Below are positions 1 to 7,417 of a DNA stretch of 64,000 bases, piece after piece (positions within the stretch are counted from its first letter, which is position 1; the number at the start of each line of letters is the position of its first letter). The stretch spans positions 186,001 through 250,000 of the forward strand of contig CAJYNG010000008.1 in NCBI GenBank assembly GCA_913775725.1. Reading direction: 5' to 3'. A program made the translations under genes and the position numbers. A model generated the notes under the pieces. It saw nothing but the letters and a program-made list of their open reading frames with translations. It was not told the origin of the DNA and did not search any database. Source of the stretch: an uncultured Stenotrophomonas sp. Lineage in GTDB: Bacteria; Pseudomonadota; Gammaproteobacteria; Xanthomonadales; Xanthomonadaceae.

Positions 1-2
1 GC

Positions 3-344
3 GATGCTGCGGGCCACTATCTTGAAGAATATGCCGTTGGCCTCACCCCCACTGTGCTGATGCGCGACCGATATGATTCTCCTGCCATCAGGCGTTCGAC
101 GATGCGTGACGAAATGGATCATGTCGGAGACCTGCAGGGCTGGGCCGAAAATGCAAGAGCGGCCGCAGAGCGATTCGAAGCTAGTATTGGCGCAAACCGG
201 TATCAGAGCGCGCAGGAATGTGAGGTGCAAAGTGCTGCCGCAATGCAGAGCCATTTGTCGGAGAGCATTCTTCCTGCGGTGATCAGGTCAAGGCAACAGT
301 GGGATGATAGTGGCAAGCATCGATTGATAATCAGGGGGCGGTGA
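3..344 (+). CDS. C-terminal fragment of an unrecognised protein
   Basis: The frame is open from the left edge of the window to a TGA at 342-344, so this is the last 113 residues of a longer protein whose start lies outside. The visible part is charged, with a helical-looking stretch rich in Ala, Glu and Arg (WAENARAAAERFEAS) in the middle. I recognise no domain, signal peptide or membrane segment. The stop overlaps the beginning of the next gene (TGAATTG), so the two are probably co-transcribed. The following small genes look like lipoprotein and immunity-type proteins, so this could be the tail of an effector or toxin, but that is inference from context only. A GTG at 54 or ATG at 60 could in principle start a short gene, but neither has a convincing ribosome binding site. 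Confidence 0.5.
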   Translation, partial: DAAGHYLEEYAVGLTPTVLMRDRYDSPAIRRSTMRDEMDHVGDLQGWAENARAAAERFEASIGANRYQSAQECEVQSAAAMQSHLSESILPAVIRSRQQWDDSGKHRLIIRGR

Positions 345-345
345 A

Positions 346-798
346 TTGAAGAACGTCGCGCTTTTCCTAGCGATCGCACTGAGTAGTGCGGCATGTTCCA
401 CACTTGATGGTCACAAGGTCTGCAGTGAGGCCCAGATAAGGTATGTCGAATCGGCTTCAGTTGCCGAATCCAGGGTTGGCAGATTCGAGGTGACACATAT
501 GTCTGGTCCCGCAATCCGGATTGCGCTCGACGGTCCTGACGGTCATGTCGCTGCCCGGAGCGCGGTCACCGAGCAGAGACAGAAGGGAAGCCCAAGTTGG
601 AAGATTTTCAACCCGATCCTTGAGGAGGTTGCTGGCCCCACCCGGAGTCTGCGTGTCAGTCGCGGCAAGCCGCAGGTAGTATTGTTTGATGCAAACGGTC
701 TCTTCGTTCCCGGGCAGGCAGATGAACATAAGGAATACTCAGTAGTGTTTCGCGACATCAATGGGTGTGACTACAGGTCTGAGCCTTTCACCCCTTGA
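346..798 (+). CDS. small lipoprotein of unknown function
   Basis: A 150-residue protein with a TTG start. The N-terminus is a typical lipoprotein signal: Lys-Asn, a hydrophobic core and a lipobox ending LSSAAC (Cys17), so the mature protein should be lipid-anchored. The remainder contains two further cysteines and a beta-rich pattern, with no family I can name. The TTG is chosen because it gives the complete signal peptide, follows a GGGGGCGG purine run at a sensible distance, and overlaps the stop of the upstream gene by translational coupling. The upstream fragment and this lipoprotein are probably partners. A role as an immunity lipoprotein for a secreted effector is possible but not shown by the sequence. 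Confidence 0.7.
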   Translation: MKNVALFLAIALSSAACSTLDGHKVCSEAQIRYVESASVAESRVGRFEVTHMSGPAIRIALDGPDGHVAARSAVTEQRQKGSPSWKIFNPILEEVAGPTRSLRVSRGKPQVVLFDANGLFVPGQADEHKEYSVVFRDINGCDYRSEPFTP

Positions 799-968
799 TG
801 CCGACTGCCGGGGCGAGGCTTGGGCTGTTTGTGGCGGGTTCTGGAATCCGTAGCGGGATGGCCATGCGCGTCGAGACGGTGGCGCATGAACGTGGCGGAT
901 TCCGCGAGGCCGCGCCCGTTGCTACCGATTCTGTCTTTCCTTGCTACGGATGGAGAGTGAAATCCTAG
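798..968 (+). CDS. possible small ORF, 56 residues
   Basis: An open frame starts at an ATG overlapping the lipoprotein stop (TGATG) and runs 56 codons to TAG at 966-968. The product is Gly/Ala/Arg-rich and ends GWRVKS. Nothing identifies a family. The start overlap suggests coupling, but there is no separate Shine-Dalgarno sequence, and the codon pattern is less clearly coding than in the surrounding genes. It could be a decayed remnant of a larger gene. The rest of the 799-1266 interval (468 bases) shows no other gene, repeat or obvious regulatory element. Confidence 0.25.
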   Translation: MPTAGARLGLFVAGSGIRSGMAMRVETVAHERGGFREAAPVATDSVFPCYGWRVKS

Positions 969-1266
969 AAAGGTGGGCGGCGGCGTTCTTTGCCAAAGAA
1001 TCCACGTGAGGTACGCCTTCGTCGCCAGTCAGAGGACTCTCTATCCCACCATGCTGCTCTGCCGAGTGCTGGCTGTTTCCGTGTCGGGATTTGATGACTA
1101 CTTAGGCCGACAGTCTGCCGGAACGAGCGATTCTCTGATGCCGACCGTCGTACCGAGATCCTGGCCGTTCCAGAAGGCCCGTAGGAGCACGTATACCCGC
1201 CATAGCAAATGGCGGCGGTGTCACGTTTCGGTCGTTCAGCTGTATACGTCTGAGAGGTTCGCGTAG

Positions 1267-1656
1267 ATGAATGAGGATTTCAACGCGCTCGAATGGTGTG
1301 ACGCCACGTTGCTGGCTATCAACATCGATAGAAGCAATCCAGGCGTATGCGATGAGGTAAAGGTCCACGTGCGCTGGCCGGACGGTCGGAAGTCAATCGT
1401 TTGCTTCTCGGAAGCGTACGGGTGCTCGGCGCTCATGAACTTCGGCGTACTGGGGGAGGAGGGAATAGAGTTCGCCAGGGTCGACGAAGACGAGCCGGGG
1501 CTCGCTGATCTTCTTGATCGTTGGAAGGCGGTCGGCTATCCGCTGTCCGGTCTGAAGTGTTTTCGTATCGAGACCAGCTCGACCGGAAGCGTCATTCTGA
1601 TCTACGCCAGGACATGGCGGATCGAGAATCAGCCGATGGCGGATGCAGTGCCCTGA
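1267..1656 (+). CDS. hypothetical protein, immunity-type
   Basis: A 129-residue soluble acidic protein. It begins with an ATG preceded by a GAGAGG purine run about 9 bases upstream. No signal peptide or membrane helix is present. The pattern (an early DATLL-INIDRSNPG segment, then a beta strand with VRWPDG, then MNFGVLGEEGI, and a C-terminal half with CFRIETSSTGSVILIYAR) resembles small hypothetical proteins I have seen encoded beside secreted or contact-dependent toxins, which are often immunity proteins. That resemblance is from memory and not decisive. The next gene starts ten bases after its stop, so the two form a pair. Function unknown. Confidence 0.65.
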   Translation: MNEDFNALEWCDATLLAINIDRSNPGVCDEVKVHVRWPDGRKSIVCFSEAYGCSALMNFGVLGEEGIEFARVDEDEPGLADLLDRWKAVGYPLSGLKCFRIETSSTGSVILIYARTWRIENQPMADAVP

Positions 1657-1666
1657 AGGACATTCC

Positions 1667-2002
1667 GTGCCCAGATCCCTCACCCCCGACGAGGTCTCCC
1701 TCATCCACAGGCTGCTGCCGGAGACGACCGAGCTGTCCGAACGGTTGTTGAAGGATCTGGCGCTCGCCCAGGTGGAGGACGTGGAGGTCGTCGGATTCGG
1801 GGGCGTGGTGTTCCTGTCCAGCACGACCCAGGTCTTCGGAAGTGACATTGCCACGGCCATGCTTGCCGATGCCGACGGCGTGCCGGTGAGAGTCACCCTG
1901 TGCCTGGACAATCACGATCAGCTCTTCGAGCTGGAGCTGTGCAAGGTGGACTTCTCACCGATCATCGGCGTCGATCTGAGGAGCGCTTTCAGCGAGCACT
2001 GA
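1667..2002 (+). CDS. hypothetical protein, DUF6984-like
   Basis: A 111-residue protein. I prefer the GTG at 1667 over an in-frame ATG at 1643, because a TGAAGGA ribosome binding site lies six bases before the GTG and the ATG would overlap the previous gene. The N-terminus (RSLTPDEVSLIHRLL) and the C-terminal part (a strand ending LCLDNHDQLFELELCKVDFSPII) fit my memory of the DUF6984 family of small proteins found in immunity and hypothetical gene neighbourhoods. No catalytic motif is visible. It follows the preceding gene by ten bases and is convergent with the next gene. Confidence 0.65.
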   Translation: MPRSLTPDEVSLIHRLLPETTELSERLLKDLALAQVEDVEVVGFGGVVFLSSTTQVFGSDIATAMLADADGVPVRVTLCLDNHDQLFELELCKVDFSPIIGVDLRSAFSEH

Positions 2003-2047
2003 CACCTGCTGAAAGCGGTCCTCGCTGAAGGGCGTTGCGCATGGCCT

Positions 2048-2422
2048 TCACCCTTCGGGCTGCAACCGCCCCACCGCCTGCGCGCACAACGACTGGCAGG
2101 CCATGATCAATCCCTCCATCACGCGGTCGCCCACGTACTCTTCCGGTTCGCCGTTCTGCCGGGTGCGTTCCGCCGCCAGCAGCATTTCCAGCACCACCCG
2201 CAACCCGCTCAACGCACAATCGGCATCGGCCAGGGCCAGGCATCGCCCGGGCAGCTGGTGCCGCTCCGGCCAGGGTTGTCCGTCGGCCGCCGCACCAGAG
2301 CCGATGCGGTTGAGGTTGGCCATGAAGGTGTTCCTGTCCACAGCAGGCGCAGCCTGTGGCGAACCGTCGCCGCGGGCGGTGCTGCGGTAGGCATGCAGAT
2401 GCGGGAAGTCCGATTCGTTCAT
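2048..2422 (-). CDS. small helical hypothetical protein
   Basis: A 124-residue protein starting at the ATG complementary to 2420-2422. The frame is open further upstream, but that part runs through an inverted repeat and is unlikely to be coding. After an extended N-terminus the protein consists of two predicted amphipathic helices (CLALADADCALSGLRVVLEMLLAAE and a second around VGDRVMEGLIMACQSLCAQAV). This two-helix layout resembles small Pseudomonas and Xanthomonas proteins such as the DUF3077/DUF6124 group, but I cannot make a firm assignment. It is convergent with the gene on its left, and a tRNA-arm-like inverted repeat begins about 29 bases upstream of its start. Confidence 0.5.
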   Translation of the reverse strand: MNESDFPHLHAYRSTARGDGSPQAAPAVDRNTFMANLNRIGSGAAADGQPWPERHQLPGRCLALADADCALSGLRVVLEMLLAAERTRQNGEPEEYVGDRVMEGLIMACQSLCAQAVGRLQPEG

Positions 2423-2450
2423 GGCAAGGCTCCGTGCAGGGCAATCGGTA

Positions 2451-2662
2451 GCCGCCACCCATAAAAGTGGCGGACGGTACGTGGTTCGAATCCGGGTTGG
2501 TCCCAAGCCGGTGGGCGCGAACGCCCCCACGCACCGCCCGCCATAGCCGGCAGACGGATTGCCAGCCGGCGCCACGGAATGTGGACGCCGACTGGCAAGC
2601 GCAATTACTCAGGACCAACTCGGGATTCGAAACCCGGCCACCCTTTTCCGGTGGCACGCCAT
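2451..2662. repeat. inverted repeat with tRNA T-arm-like ends
   Basis: Two roughly 50-base arms face each other. Each has a GCCACC...GGTGGC hairpin (left about 2452-2473, right about 2637-2655) followed inward by GGTTcGAATCC-type sequence and GTTGGTCC (left 2483-2503; right, on the complement, about 2612-2633). The GGTTCGAATCC core is what a tRNA T-arm looks like, but no acceptor, D or anticodon arms are present. The whole 2423-2994 interval holds no gene I can support. The remainder contains only a small CGCCAGC/GCTGGCG hairpin near 2757-2774. Confidence 0.5.
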
Positions 2663-2994
2663 CTGAGCCCCTGGCGCTGTGCAATGCCAATCAGAAGAGT
2701 TGCAAACATCACTCGATTGGAGACGCTTTCGGCATTCTCCCACGCTGTTAAGCACCGCCAGCGCTGGCTGGCGCGCTGATCCGCCCGCACCGTGCAATCT
2801 GCGACAGATGTCGAGGTTGGGAAGCGGGAGGGAGCGGGTGGGGAGGGGCGATGACGACAGGCTCTGCGGGGAAGGGCCTGAGTCGAGCATGGCTCGCCGC
2901 TACAGACGTCAAAGCGTGATGAGCGACTCGGGTTGACGTTCCCAGCTACCAAGCGCAGGCTGGTCCAGCACGTTTCCTAAGCAGAAGGAGACTT

Positions 2995-3324
2995 ATGACC
3001 GCCACCGCTTCCTTGCACCCAACCCCCGACGCCCAGGGCCGTTCCCGCCTGTGGAGTGTGTTCTGGCTGCAGGGCGTCATTCCCAGCAACATTCTGTGGG
3101 CGGTGGCCCTCTGGGCGCTGGCCAACCAGCGCACCCCGCTGCTGCTGGGGGTATTTGCCGTGCTGCTGCTCTATACCGGCTGGATCATCCCGGCGGTCTG
3201 GCGGGCGGCGCCCACCGCGCACAACCCCAACCTGGGCGTGGCGGCGCGCGGGCTGACCGTAGCCTGGGGGCTGAACACCGTGCTGGTGATCTTCTTCCTG
3301 ACCCTGCAGCTGGTGGCTCAATAG
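2995..3324 (+). CDS. small inner-membrane protein
   Basis: A 109-residue protein with an ATG at 2995 and a clear AAGGAG ribosome binding site six to seven bases upstream. After about 18 hydrophilic residues come hydrophobic stretches at roughly 23-43, 48-68 and 85-108, predicting three membrane helices. No conserved motif identifies a family. It looks like the many short xanthomonad membrane proteins of unknown role. Its stop overlaps the stop of the convergent gene on the other strand by a few bases (3318-3324), so the two transcripts overlap at their ends. Confidence 0.65.
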   Translation: MTATASLHPTPDAQGRSRLWSVFWLQGVIPSNILWAVALWALANQRTPLLLGVFAVLLLYTGWIIPAVWRAAPTAHNPNLGVAARGLTVAWGLNTVLVIFFLTLQLVAQ

Positions 3325-3716
3325 AACTGAACGGGCTCGCCGTCACGGTCGAAGGCGGCGAAGCGGCCGATCTGACCATCATGGATGGCGTTGACCATCA
3401 GCTTCAGCGGGCGCGCGGCTTCGTCGCTGTTGGGTGCGAAACCGCCACGGCCGTCCAGCGCCGCCACGAACACCAGGTCCCAGTCGATGCCGGTGGAGGT
3501 CGATTCGACCGCCAGCGCCTGGAAGTTGGGCACCTCGGCCGGCAGCTTGTCCACGCACAGCACCGGCGACAGGGTGCCGCCCTCGCGGCGGTCATGCCGG
3601 TCGCGCTGGTCGTCGGTGGGCGATTCGGGCAGCTCGGCGCGCACGAATACGAACAGCAGGCGTTGCGGTTCAGCCTGCTCGCCGGCGGCATGCAGCAGTT
3701 GCTGGAAATCGTTCAT
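3318..3716 (-). CDS. conserved hypothetical, often mis-named ribonucleotide reductase subunit alpha
   Basis: A 132-residue soluble protein. Three consecutive ATG codons (complement of 3714-3722) could start it. I give the last, MNDFQQLL, because homologues I remember begin that way; no Shine-Dalgarno sequence separates them. Recognisable blocks are PQRLLFVFVRAELPE, then GGTLSPVLCVDK, then DWDLVFVAALDGR and a C-terminal HDGQIGRFAAFDRDGEPV. This is the small protein family widely annotated in Pseudomonas and Xanthomonas as ribonucleotide reductase subunit alpha, a name with no support in the sequence: there is no radical or nucleotide-binding motif and it is far too short. Function unknown. It is divergent from moaA, with the intergenic region carrying a possible FNR half-box. 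Confidence 0.65.
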   Translation of the reverse strand: MNDFQQLLHAAGEQAEPQRLLFVFVRAELPESPTDDQRDRHDRREGGTLSPVLCVDKLPAEVPNFQALAVESTSTGIDWDLVFVAALDGRGGFAPNSDEAARPLKLMVNAIHDGQIGRFAAFDRDGEPVQFY

Positions 3717-3795
3717 CATCATGAGGGTTGTCACACGCCCGCTGCACGGAAAGCCGCATGCTGCCATAACGCCTGCCGCGCGGGGCCGAAGACGA

Positions 3796-3809
3796 TTGAT
3801 TTAAGTCAT
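3796..3809 (+). promoter_or_regulatory. degenerate FNR-type box upstream of moaA
   Basis: TTGATttaaGTCAT has one perfect FNR half-site (TTGAT) and a poor second half (ATCAA expected). Its centre is about 114 bases before moaA. A class II promoter centred here would start near 3844, with TACTCT (3832-3837) as a weak -10. Weak on its own; supported by better copies elsewhere in the window. Confidence 0.35.
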
Positions 3810-3916
3810 GCCCATGGAACTGAAGGCCGCGTACTCTGGCAATCGTTCCAGCAGGCGAGGGTATCCGGGCCGTTCCGGGCACAGGCAAGACGGTGGAGCA
3901 ACAAGGTGGACCAGCC

Positions 3917-4897
3917 ATGAGCCAACTCACCGACGGTTTCGGACGCAGCTTTCCGTACCTGCGCCTGTCGTTGACCGAAGCCTGCAACTTCCGTTGCAGT
4001 TACTGCCTGCCCGACGGTTACCAGGCCGATGGCCGCCCGCGCTTCCTGCAGGTGGATGAAATCGCGCGGCTGGTGGGTGCGTTTGCCGCGTTGGGCATGA
4101 GCAAGATCCGCCTGACCGGCGGCGAGCCCAGCCTGCGCAAGGACCTGGATGAGATCATCGCCACCGTGGCGGCGGTGCCGGGCATCCGTAAGGTGGCCAT
4201 CACCACCAATGGCACGCTGCTGCCGCGGCGCCTGCCGGGTTGGCACCGGGCCGGCCTGACTGCGCTGAACGTGAGCATGGACAGCCTGCAGCGCGAACGC
4301 TTCAAGATCATCACCGGGCATGACCGCTTGCCGGAAATCGAACAGGGCCTGGCCCTGGCGCAGGCACTGGGCCTGCCGGCGATCAAGCTCAACGCAGTGC
4401 TGCTGCGCGGCCTGAACGACGACGAGCTGCCGCAGTGGATGGAGTACCTGCGTGACCGCCCCTTCAGTGTGCGTTTCATCGAACTGATGCGCACCGGCGA
4501 CAACGAAGCCTATTTCCAGCGCCACCACCTGCGCGCCGAACATGTGATCGACCAGTTGACCGCTGCCGGGTGGAGCGAGCGCCCGCGTGCGGCCGATGCC
4601 GGCCCGGCGCGTGAGTACAGCCACCCGGATCATCGCGGCACGGTGGGCATCATCGCGCCGTACGCGCGTGACTTCTGCAAGGGCTGCAACCGCCTGCGGG
4701 TGACCGCCAAGGGCGACCTGCGGCTGTGCCTGTTCGGCGAGTTCGGCGTGCCGCTGCGCCCGCTGCTGCAGAGCGACGATGACCATGACGCGCTGCTGGC
4801 ACGCATCACCACACAGCTTGGCCTGAAAGCGGCCGGGCATGGACTGCACCAGGGCCAGACCGGGCTGACCCCGCACCTGGCCTCCATCGGAGGATGA
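3917..4897 (+). CDS. moaA: GTP 3',8-cyclase MoaA
   Basis: A radical-SAM enzyme of 326 residues that converts GTP to 3',8-cyclo-H2GTP, the first step of molybdopterin synthesis, together with MoaC. The N-terminal cluster motif is CNFRCSYC (Cys23, Cys27, Cys30) and a GGEP motif follows (about residue 74). The MoaA-specific second [4Fe-4S] site is CKGC...C (Cys254, Cys257, Cys271), and the protein ends in the GG dipeptide that MoaA needs for activity. The ATG at 3917 has an AAGGTGG ribosome binding site 7 bases upstream, and an in-frame ATG at 3893 has none. It is the first gene of a tight moa/moe/mob operon; its stop overlaps the next start (ATGA). Confidence 0.96.
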   Translation: MSQLTDGFGRSFPYLRLSLTEACNFRCSYCLPDGYQADGRPRFLQVDEIARLVGAFAALGMSKIRLTGGEPSLRKDLDEIIATVAAVPGIRKVAITTNGTLLPRRLPGWHRAGLTALNVSMDSLQRERFKIITGHDRLPEIEQGLALAQALGLPAIKLNAVLLRGLNDDELPQWMEYLRDRPFSVRFIELMRTGDNEAYFQRHHLRAEHVIDQLTAAGWSERPRAADAGPAREYSHPDHRGTVGIIAPYARDFCKGCNRLRVTAKGDLRLCLFGEFGVPLRPLLQSDDDHDALLARITTQLGLKAAGHGLHQGQTGLTPHLASIGG

Positions 4898-5901
4898 GCA
4901 ACACGATGAGTGGGGAATTGAATGCGGCCTTCCATATGGCCGATGTCCGCGACAAGCGCATCACCCGCCGCCGTGCGGTGGCGGTGGGCGAGCTGCATGC
5001 CGGTCCAGTGGCCTATCCGCTGATCGTCGAGCGCCGCCTGCCCAAGGGCGATGCGCTGGTGATGGCCGAGATTGCCGGCCTGCAGGGCGCCAAGATGGCC
5101 TCGATGCTGATGCCGCTGTGCCATCCGCTGCCGCTGGAACTGGTGCAGGTGTTCTGCGCGCCGGTACCGGAACGGCAGGCGATCCGCGTGTGGTGCGAGT
5201 GCGCCAGCGAGGCGCGCACCGGCGTGGAGATGGAGGCACTGGCCGGCGTCAACGCCGCGCTGCTGACCCTGTACGATCTGAGCAAGCCGGTGGAGCCGGC
5301 CCTGCGCATCGAAGGCATCCGCCTGCTGTTCAAGGAAGGCGGCAAGCGCGGTGTCTGGCTGCACCCCGACGGTATGGACGATGCCGAGCGCGCGCGTTTC
5401 AAGCCGCGTGCACCGAAGGGCCTGCAGGGCGCGGCCTGCGCGGTGATCACGTTGAGCGATCGGGCCAGCGAAGGCACCTATGAGGATGTGTCCGGCCCAA
5501 CCCTGGTGACCGACCTGAAAAAGCTGGGTGGCGACGTAGTGGCCGCCGAGGTGTTGCCTGATGGCATCGAGCCATTGGCGGGCCGGCTGCAGGCCTTGGC
5601 CGCCGACGGTGTGCGCCTGTGCCTGTGCACCGGCGGTACCGGTCTGGGCCCGCGTGACCTGACCCCGGAGGCGTTGCGTTCCTTGAACGCGCGGCCGGTA
5701 CATGGCCTGGCGCAGATGGTGCGGGCACTGAGTGCACAGCACACGCCGATGGCCTGGCTGAGCCGCGCCGAGGTGGTGCAGCTGGGCAGCATGCTGGTGT
5801 TCGCGCTGCCCGGCAGCCCGAAGGCGGCGGCGCAGTGCCTGGACATCCTGGTGCCGGTACTGGGCCATGCCCTGGCGATGGTCGAGGGTGGTGGCCACTG
5901 A
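4894..5901 (+). CDS. moaCB: MoaC-MoaB fusion protein (cyclic pyranopterin synthase / adenylyltransferase-like)
   Basis: A 335-residue fusion. Residues 1 to about 157 are MoaC, which makes cyclic pyranopterin monophosphate. The substrate-binding region MPLCHPLPL (around His77), the GVEMEAL stretch (Glu112, Glu114) and LYDLSK (Asp128, Lys131) match the MoaC active site. A linker leads to a MoaB/Mog domain at about 178-335 with ITLSDRASEGTYED and the CTGGTGLGPRDLTPE nucleotide/MPT-binding signature. MoaB/Mog-type domains adenylylate molybdopterin. The start is ambiguous. The ATG at 4894 overlaps the moaA stop, but the GGAGG before it abuts the codon, while the ATG at 4906 lies 12 bases after the same GGAGG. 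Its stop overlaps moeA (TGATG). Confidence 0.94.
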   Translation: MSNTMSGELNAAFHMADVRDKRITRRRAVAVGELHAGPVAYPLIVERRLPKGDALVMAEIAGLQGAKMASMLMPLCHPLPLELVQVFCAPVPERQAIRVWCECASEARTGVEMEALAGVNAALLTLYDLSKPVEPALRIEGIRLLFKEGGKRGVWLHPDGMDDAERARFKPRAPKGLQGAACAVITLSDRASEGTYEDVSGPTLVTDLKKLGGDVVAAEVLPDGIEPLAGRLQALAADGVRLCLCTGGTGLGPRDLTPEALRSLNARPVHGLAQMVRALSAQHTPMAWLSRAEVVQLGSMLVFALPGSPKAAAQCLDILVPVLGHALAMVEGGGH

Positions 5902-7154
5902 TGATTGCCTACAGCGAAGCCTTGCAGCACCTGCTGGACGCGGCCACGCCGCTGCCGGCCGAGCGCCTGCCGCTGCATGAGGCCGGCGGCCGTACCCTGG
6001 CCAGTGACATCCACAGCGGGCAGTCGTTGCCGCCGTTCGACAATTCGGCAATGGACGGCTTCGCGCTGCGCGCCAACGGCGCGGCGTTCGGGGCCGGTAC
6101 CGAATTCGCGGTGCAGGGCTGGCAGGCGGCCGGCGATGCCGGCGCCGAAGGTGGCGAGGGTGCCTGGGAAATCATGACCGGTGCGCGCATGCCGTCCGGG
6201 CTGGATACGGTGGTACCGGTCGAGAACGTGAACATCCTCGCCAGCGAGGAGGGCCGCCCGACCCGCATCGCCCTGAAGGCATCGGTGAAGCCGGGCCAGC
6301 ATGTGCGCCTGCGCGGTCAGGACGTGAGCGAAGGCGAGCGCGTGCTGCAGGCCCGGCAGGTGCTGGATATCAATGCGCGCACCCTGCTGCATGCCATCGG
6401 CGTGGGCCAGGTGGCGGTGGTGGCGCGGCCGAAGGCGGCAGTGATCGCTACCGGCAAGGAGTTGGTGACCGAGGCGGCGCAGACGCTGGAATCCGGCCAG
6501 ATCCGTGACAGCAACCGGCCGTATCTGGTCGGCCGCCTGCAGGCCGCCGGTGCCGAGGTGGTCTGGCAGGGCACGGTGGGCGACGACGTGGCCGCCTTCA
6601 ATGCGGTGCTGGATGAAGCGCTGGCCGCGGGCGCGCAGGTGCTGATCAGCACGGGCGCGGTGTCGGCCGGGCGCTACGATTTCGTTCCCGATGCGCTGCG
6701 CGGCCGTGGTGCTCGCATCGTGTTCCACAAGGTGGCGATCCGCCCCGGCAAGCCGCTGCTGTTCGCGGTGCTGCCCAATGGCGCGCTGTACTTCGGCCTG
6801 CCGGGCAACCCGGTGTCGGCTGCGGTGGGCCAGCGCTTCTTCGTCGAGCCGGTACTGCGCCGCCTGCTGGGGGTGGCACCGGAGCCGGTGTTGACATTGC
6901 CTCTGCAGGCCGACGTGCGCACGCCGCCCGGCCTGCGCTTCCACGCGCGGGCGCGGGTGGAGGTGGACGCACAGGGGCGGCTGAGTGCGCGCGTGCTGGC
7001 CGGGCAGGAGTCGTTCCGTTTGATGTCCATGCTGCAGGCCAACGCCTGGGTGGTGCTGGAGGCCGAGGGAGACCTGGCCAGCGCTGGCACCTTCGTGCGG
7101 GTGCAGGGCTGGGGTCACCACGAACCGGTGCAGCTGGTGAGCCAGGAGTCATGA
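5901..7154 (+). CDS. moeA: molybdopterin molybdenumtransferase MoeA
   Basis: A 417-residue protein of normal length that inserts molybdate into adenylylated molybdopterin. The N-terminal motif PPFDNSAMDGFAL, a central STGAVSAGRYDFV segment (the family's usual SGGVSxG-type loop) and a GLPGNPVSA motif are all present, followed by a C-terminal beta domain. The loop reads GAVSAGRYD where many relatives have GGVSVG; the Asp is kept. The ATG at 5901 overlaps the moaCB stop by one base (TGATG), which fixes the start by translational coupling; a longer frame upstream runs through moaCB. The stop overlaps the following moaD start codons. Confidence 0.95.
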   Translation: MIAYSEALQHLLDAATPLPAERLPLHEAGGRTLASDIHSGQSLPPFDNSAMDGFALRANGAAFGAGTEFAVQGWQAAGDAGAEGGEGAWEIMTGARMPSGLDTVVPVENVNILASEEGRPTRIALKASVKPGQHVRLRGQDVSEGERVLQARQVLDINARTLLHAIGVGQVAVVARPKAAVIATGKELVTEAAQTLESGQIRDSNRPYLVGRLQAAGAEVVWQGTVGDDVAAFNAVLDEALAAGAQVLISTGAVSAGRYDFVPDALRGRGARIVFHKVAIRPGKPLLFAVLPNGALYFGLPGNPVSAAVGQRFFVEPVLRRLLGVAPEPVLTLPLQADVRTPPGLRFHARARVEVDAQGRLSARVLAGQESFRLMSMLQANAWVVLEAEGDLASAGTFVRVQGWGHHEPVQLVSQES

Positions 7155-7414
7155 TGAAACAAGTGAATCTGCAGTTGTTTGGTGCGTTTTCCGATCTGGA
7201 TGCCAGCCGCGAGATTGCCGTGGATGTGGCCGGTGGCACAGTGGCCGATCTGCGCCAGGCGCTGCGCGAGCTGCTGCCGGTGCGTTGGCCGGGTTTCCGT
7301 GCCGGCCTGCTGGATTATTCGGCGTTTGCCGACCAGCAACGCGTGCTGCGCGACCACGAGGCGCTGCCCGACGATGGTAGGGTGGCGATCCTGCCGCCGG
7401 TGAGCGGGGGCTGA
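7154..7414 (+). CDS. moaD: molybdopterin synthase sulfur-carrier subunit MoaD
   Basis: An 86-residue ubiquitin-like protein ending in the di-glycine (VSGG) that becomes the C-terminal thiocarboxylate delivering sulfur to precursor Z. Two adjacent ATGs (7151 and 7154) could serve. The AGGAG at 7144-7148 is five bases from the second, so 7154 is preferred. It lies between moeA and moaE with no gap: the moeA stop occupies 7152-7154, and the moaE start follows directly after the TGA. It works as a heterotetramer with MoaE. Confidence 0.93.
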   Translation: MKQVNLQLFGAFSDLDASREIAVDVAGGTVADLRQALRELLPVRWPGFRAGLLDYSAFADQQRVLRDHEALPDDGRVAILPPVSGG

Positions 7415-7417
7415 GTG

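Noticed and set aside
973-1266. 97-codon plus-strand open frame before the immunity-type gene
   Set aside because: GTG start, no ribosome binding site, random-looking composition with rare codons.
2483-2507. tRNA gene suggested by a GGTTCGAATCC T-loop
   Set aside because: No acceptor stem, anticodon arm or CCA end could be folded around it; reported as a repeat instead.
5478-7121. 547-codon minus-strand open frame opposite moaCB/moeA
   Set aside because: Antisense shadow; Gln/His/Arg-rich, no ribosome binding site.
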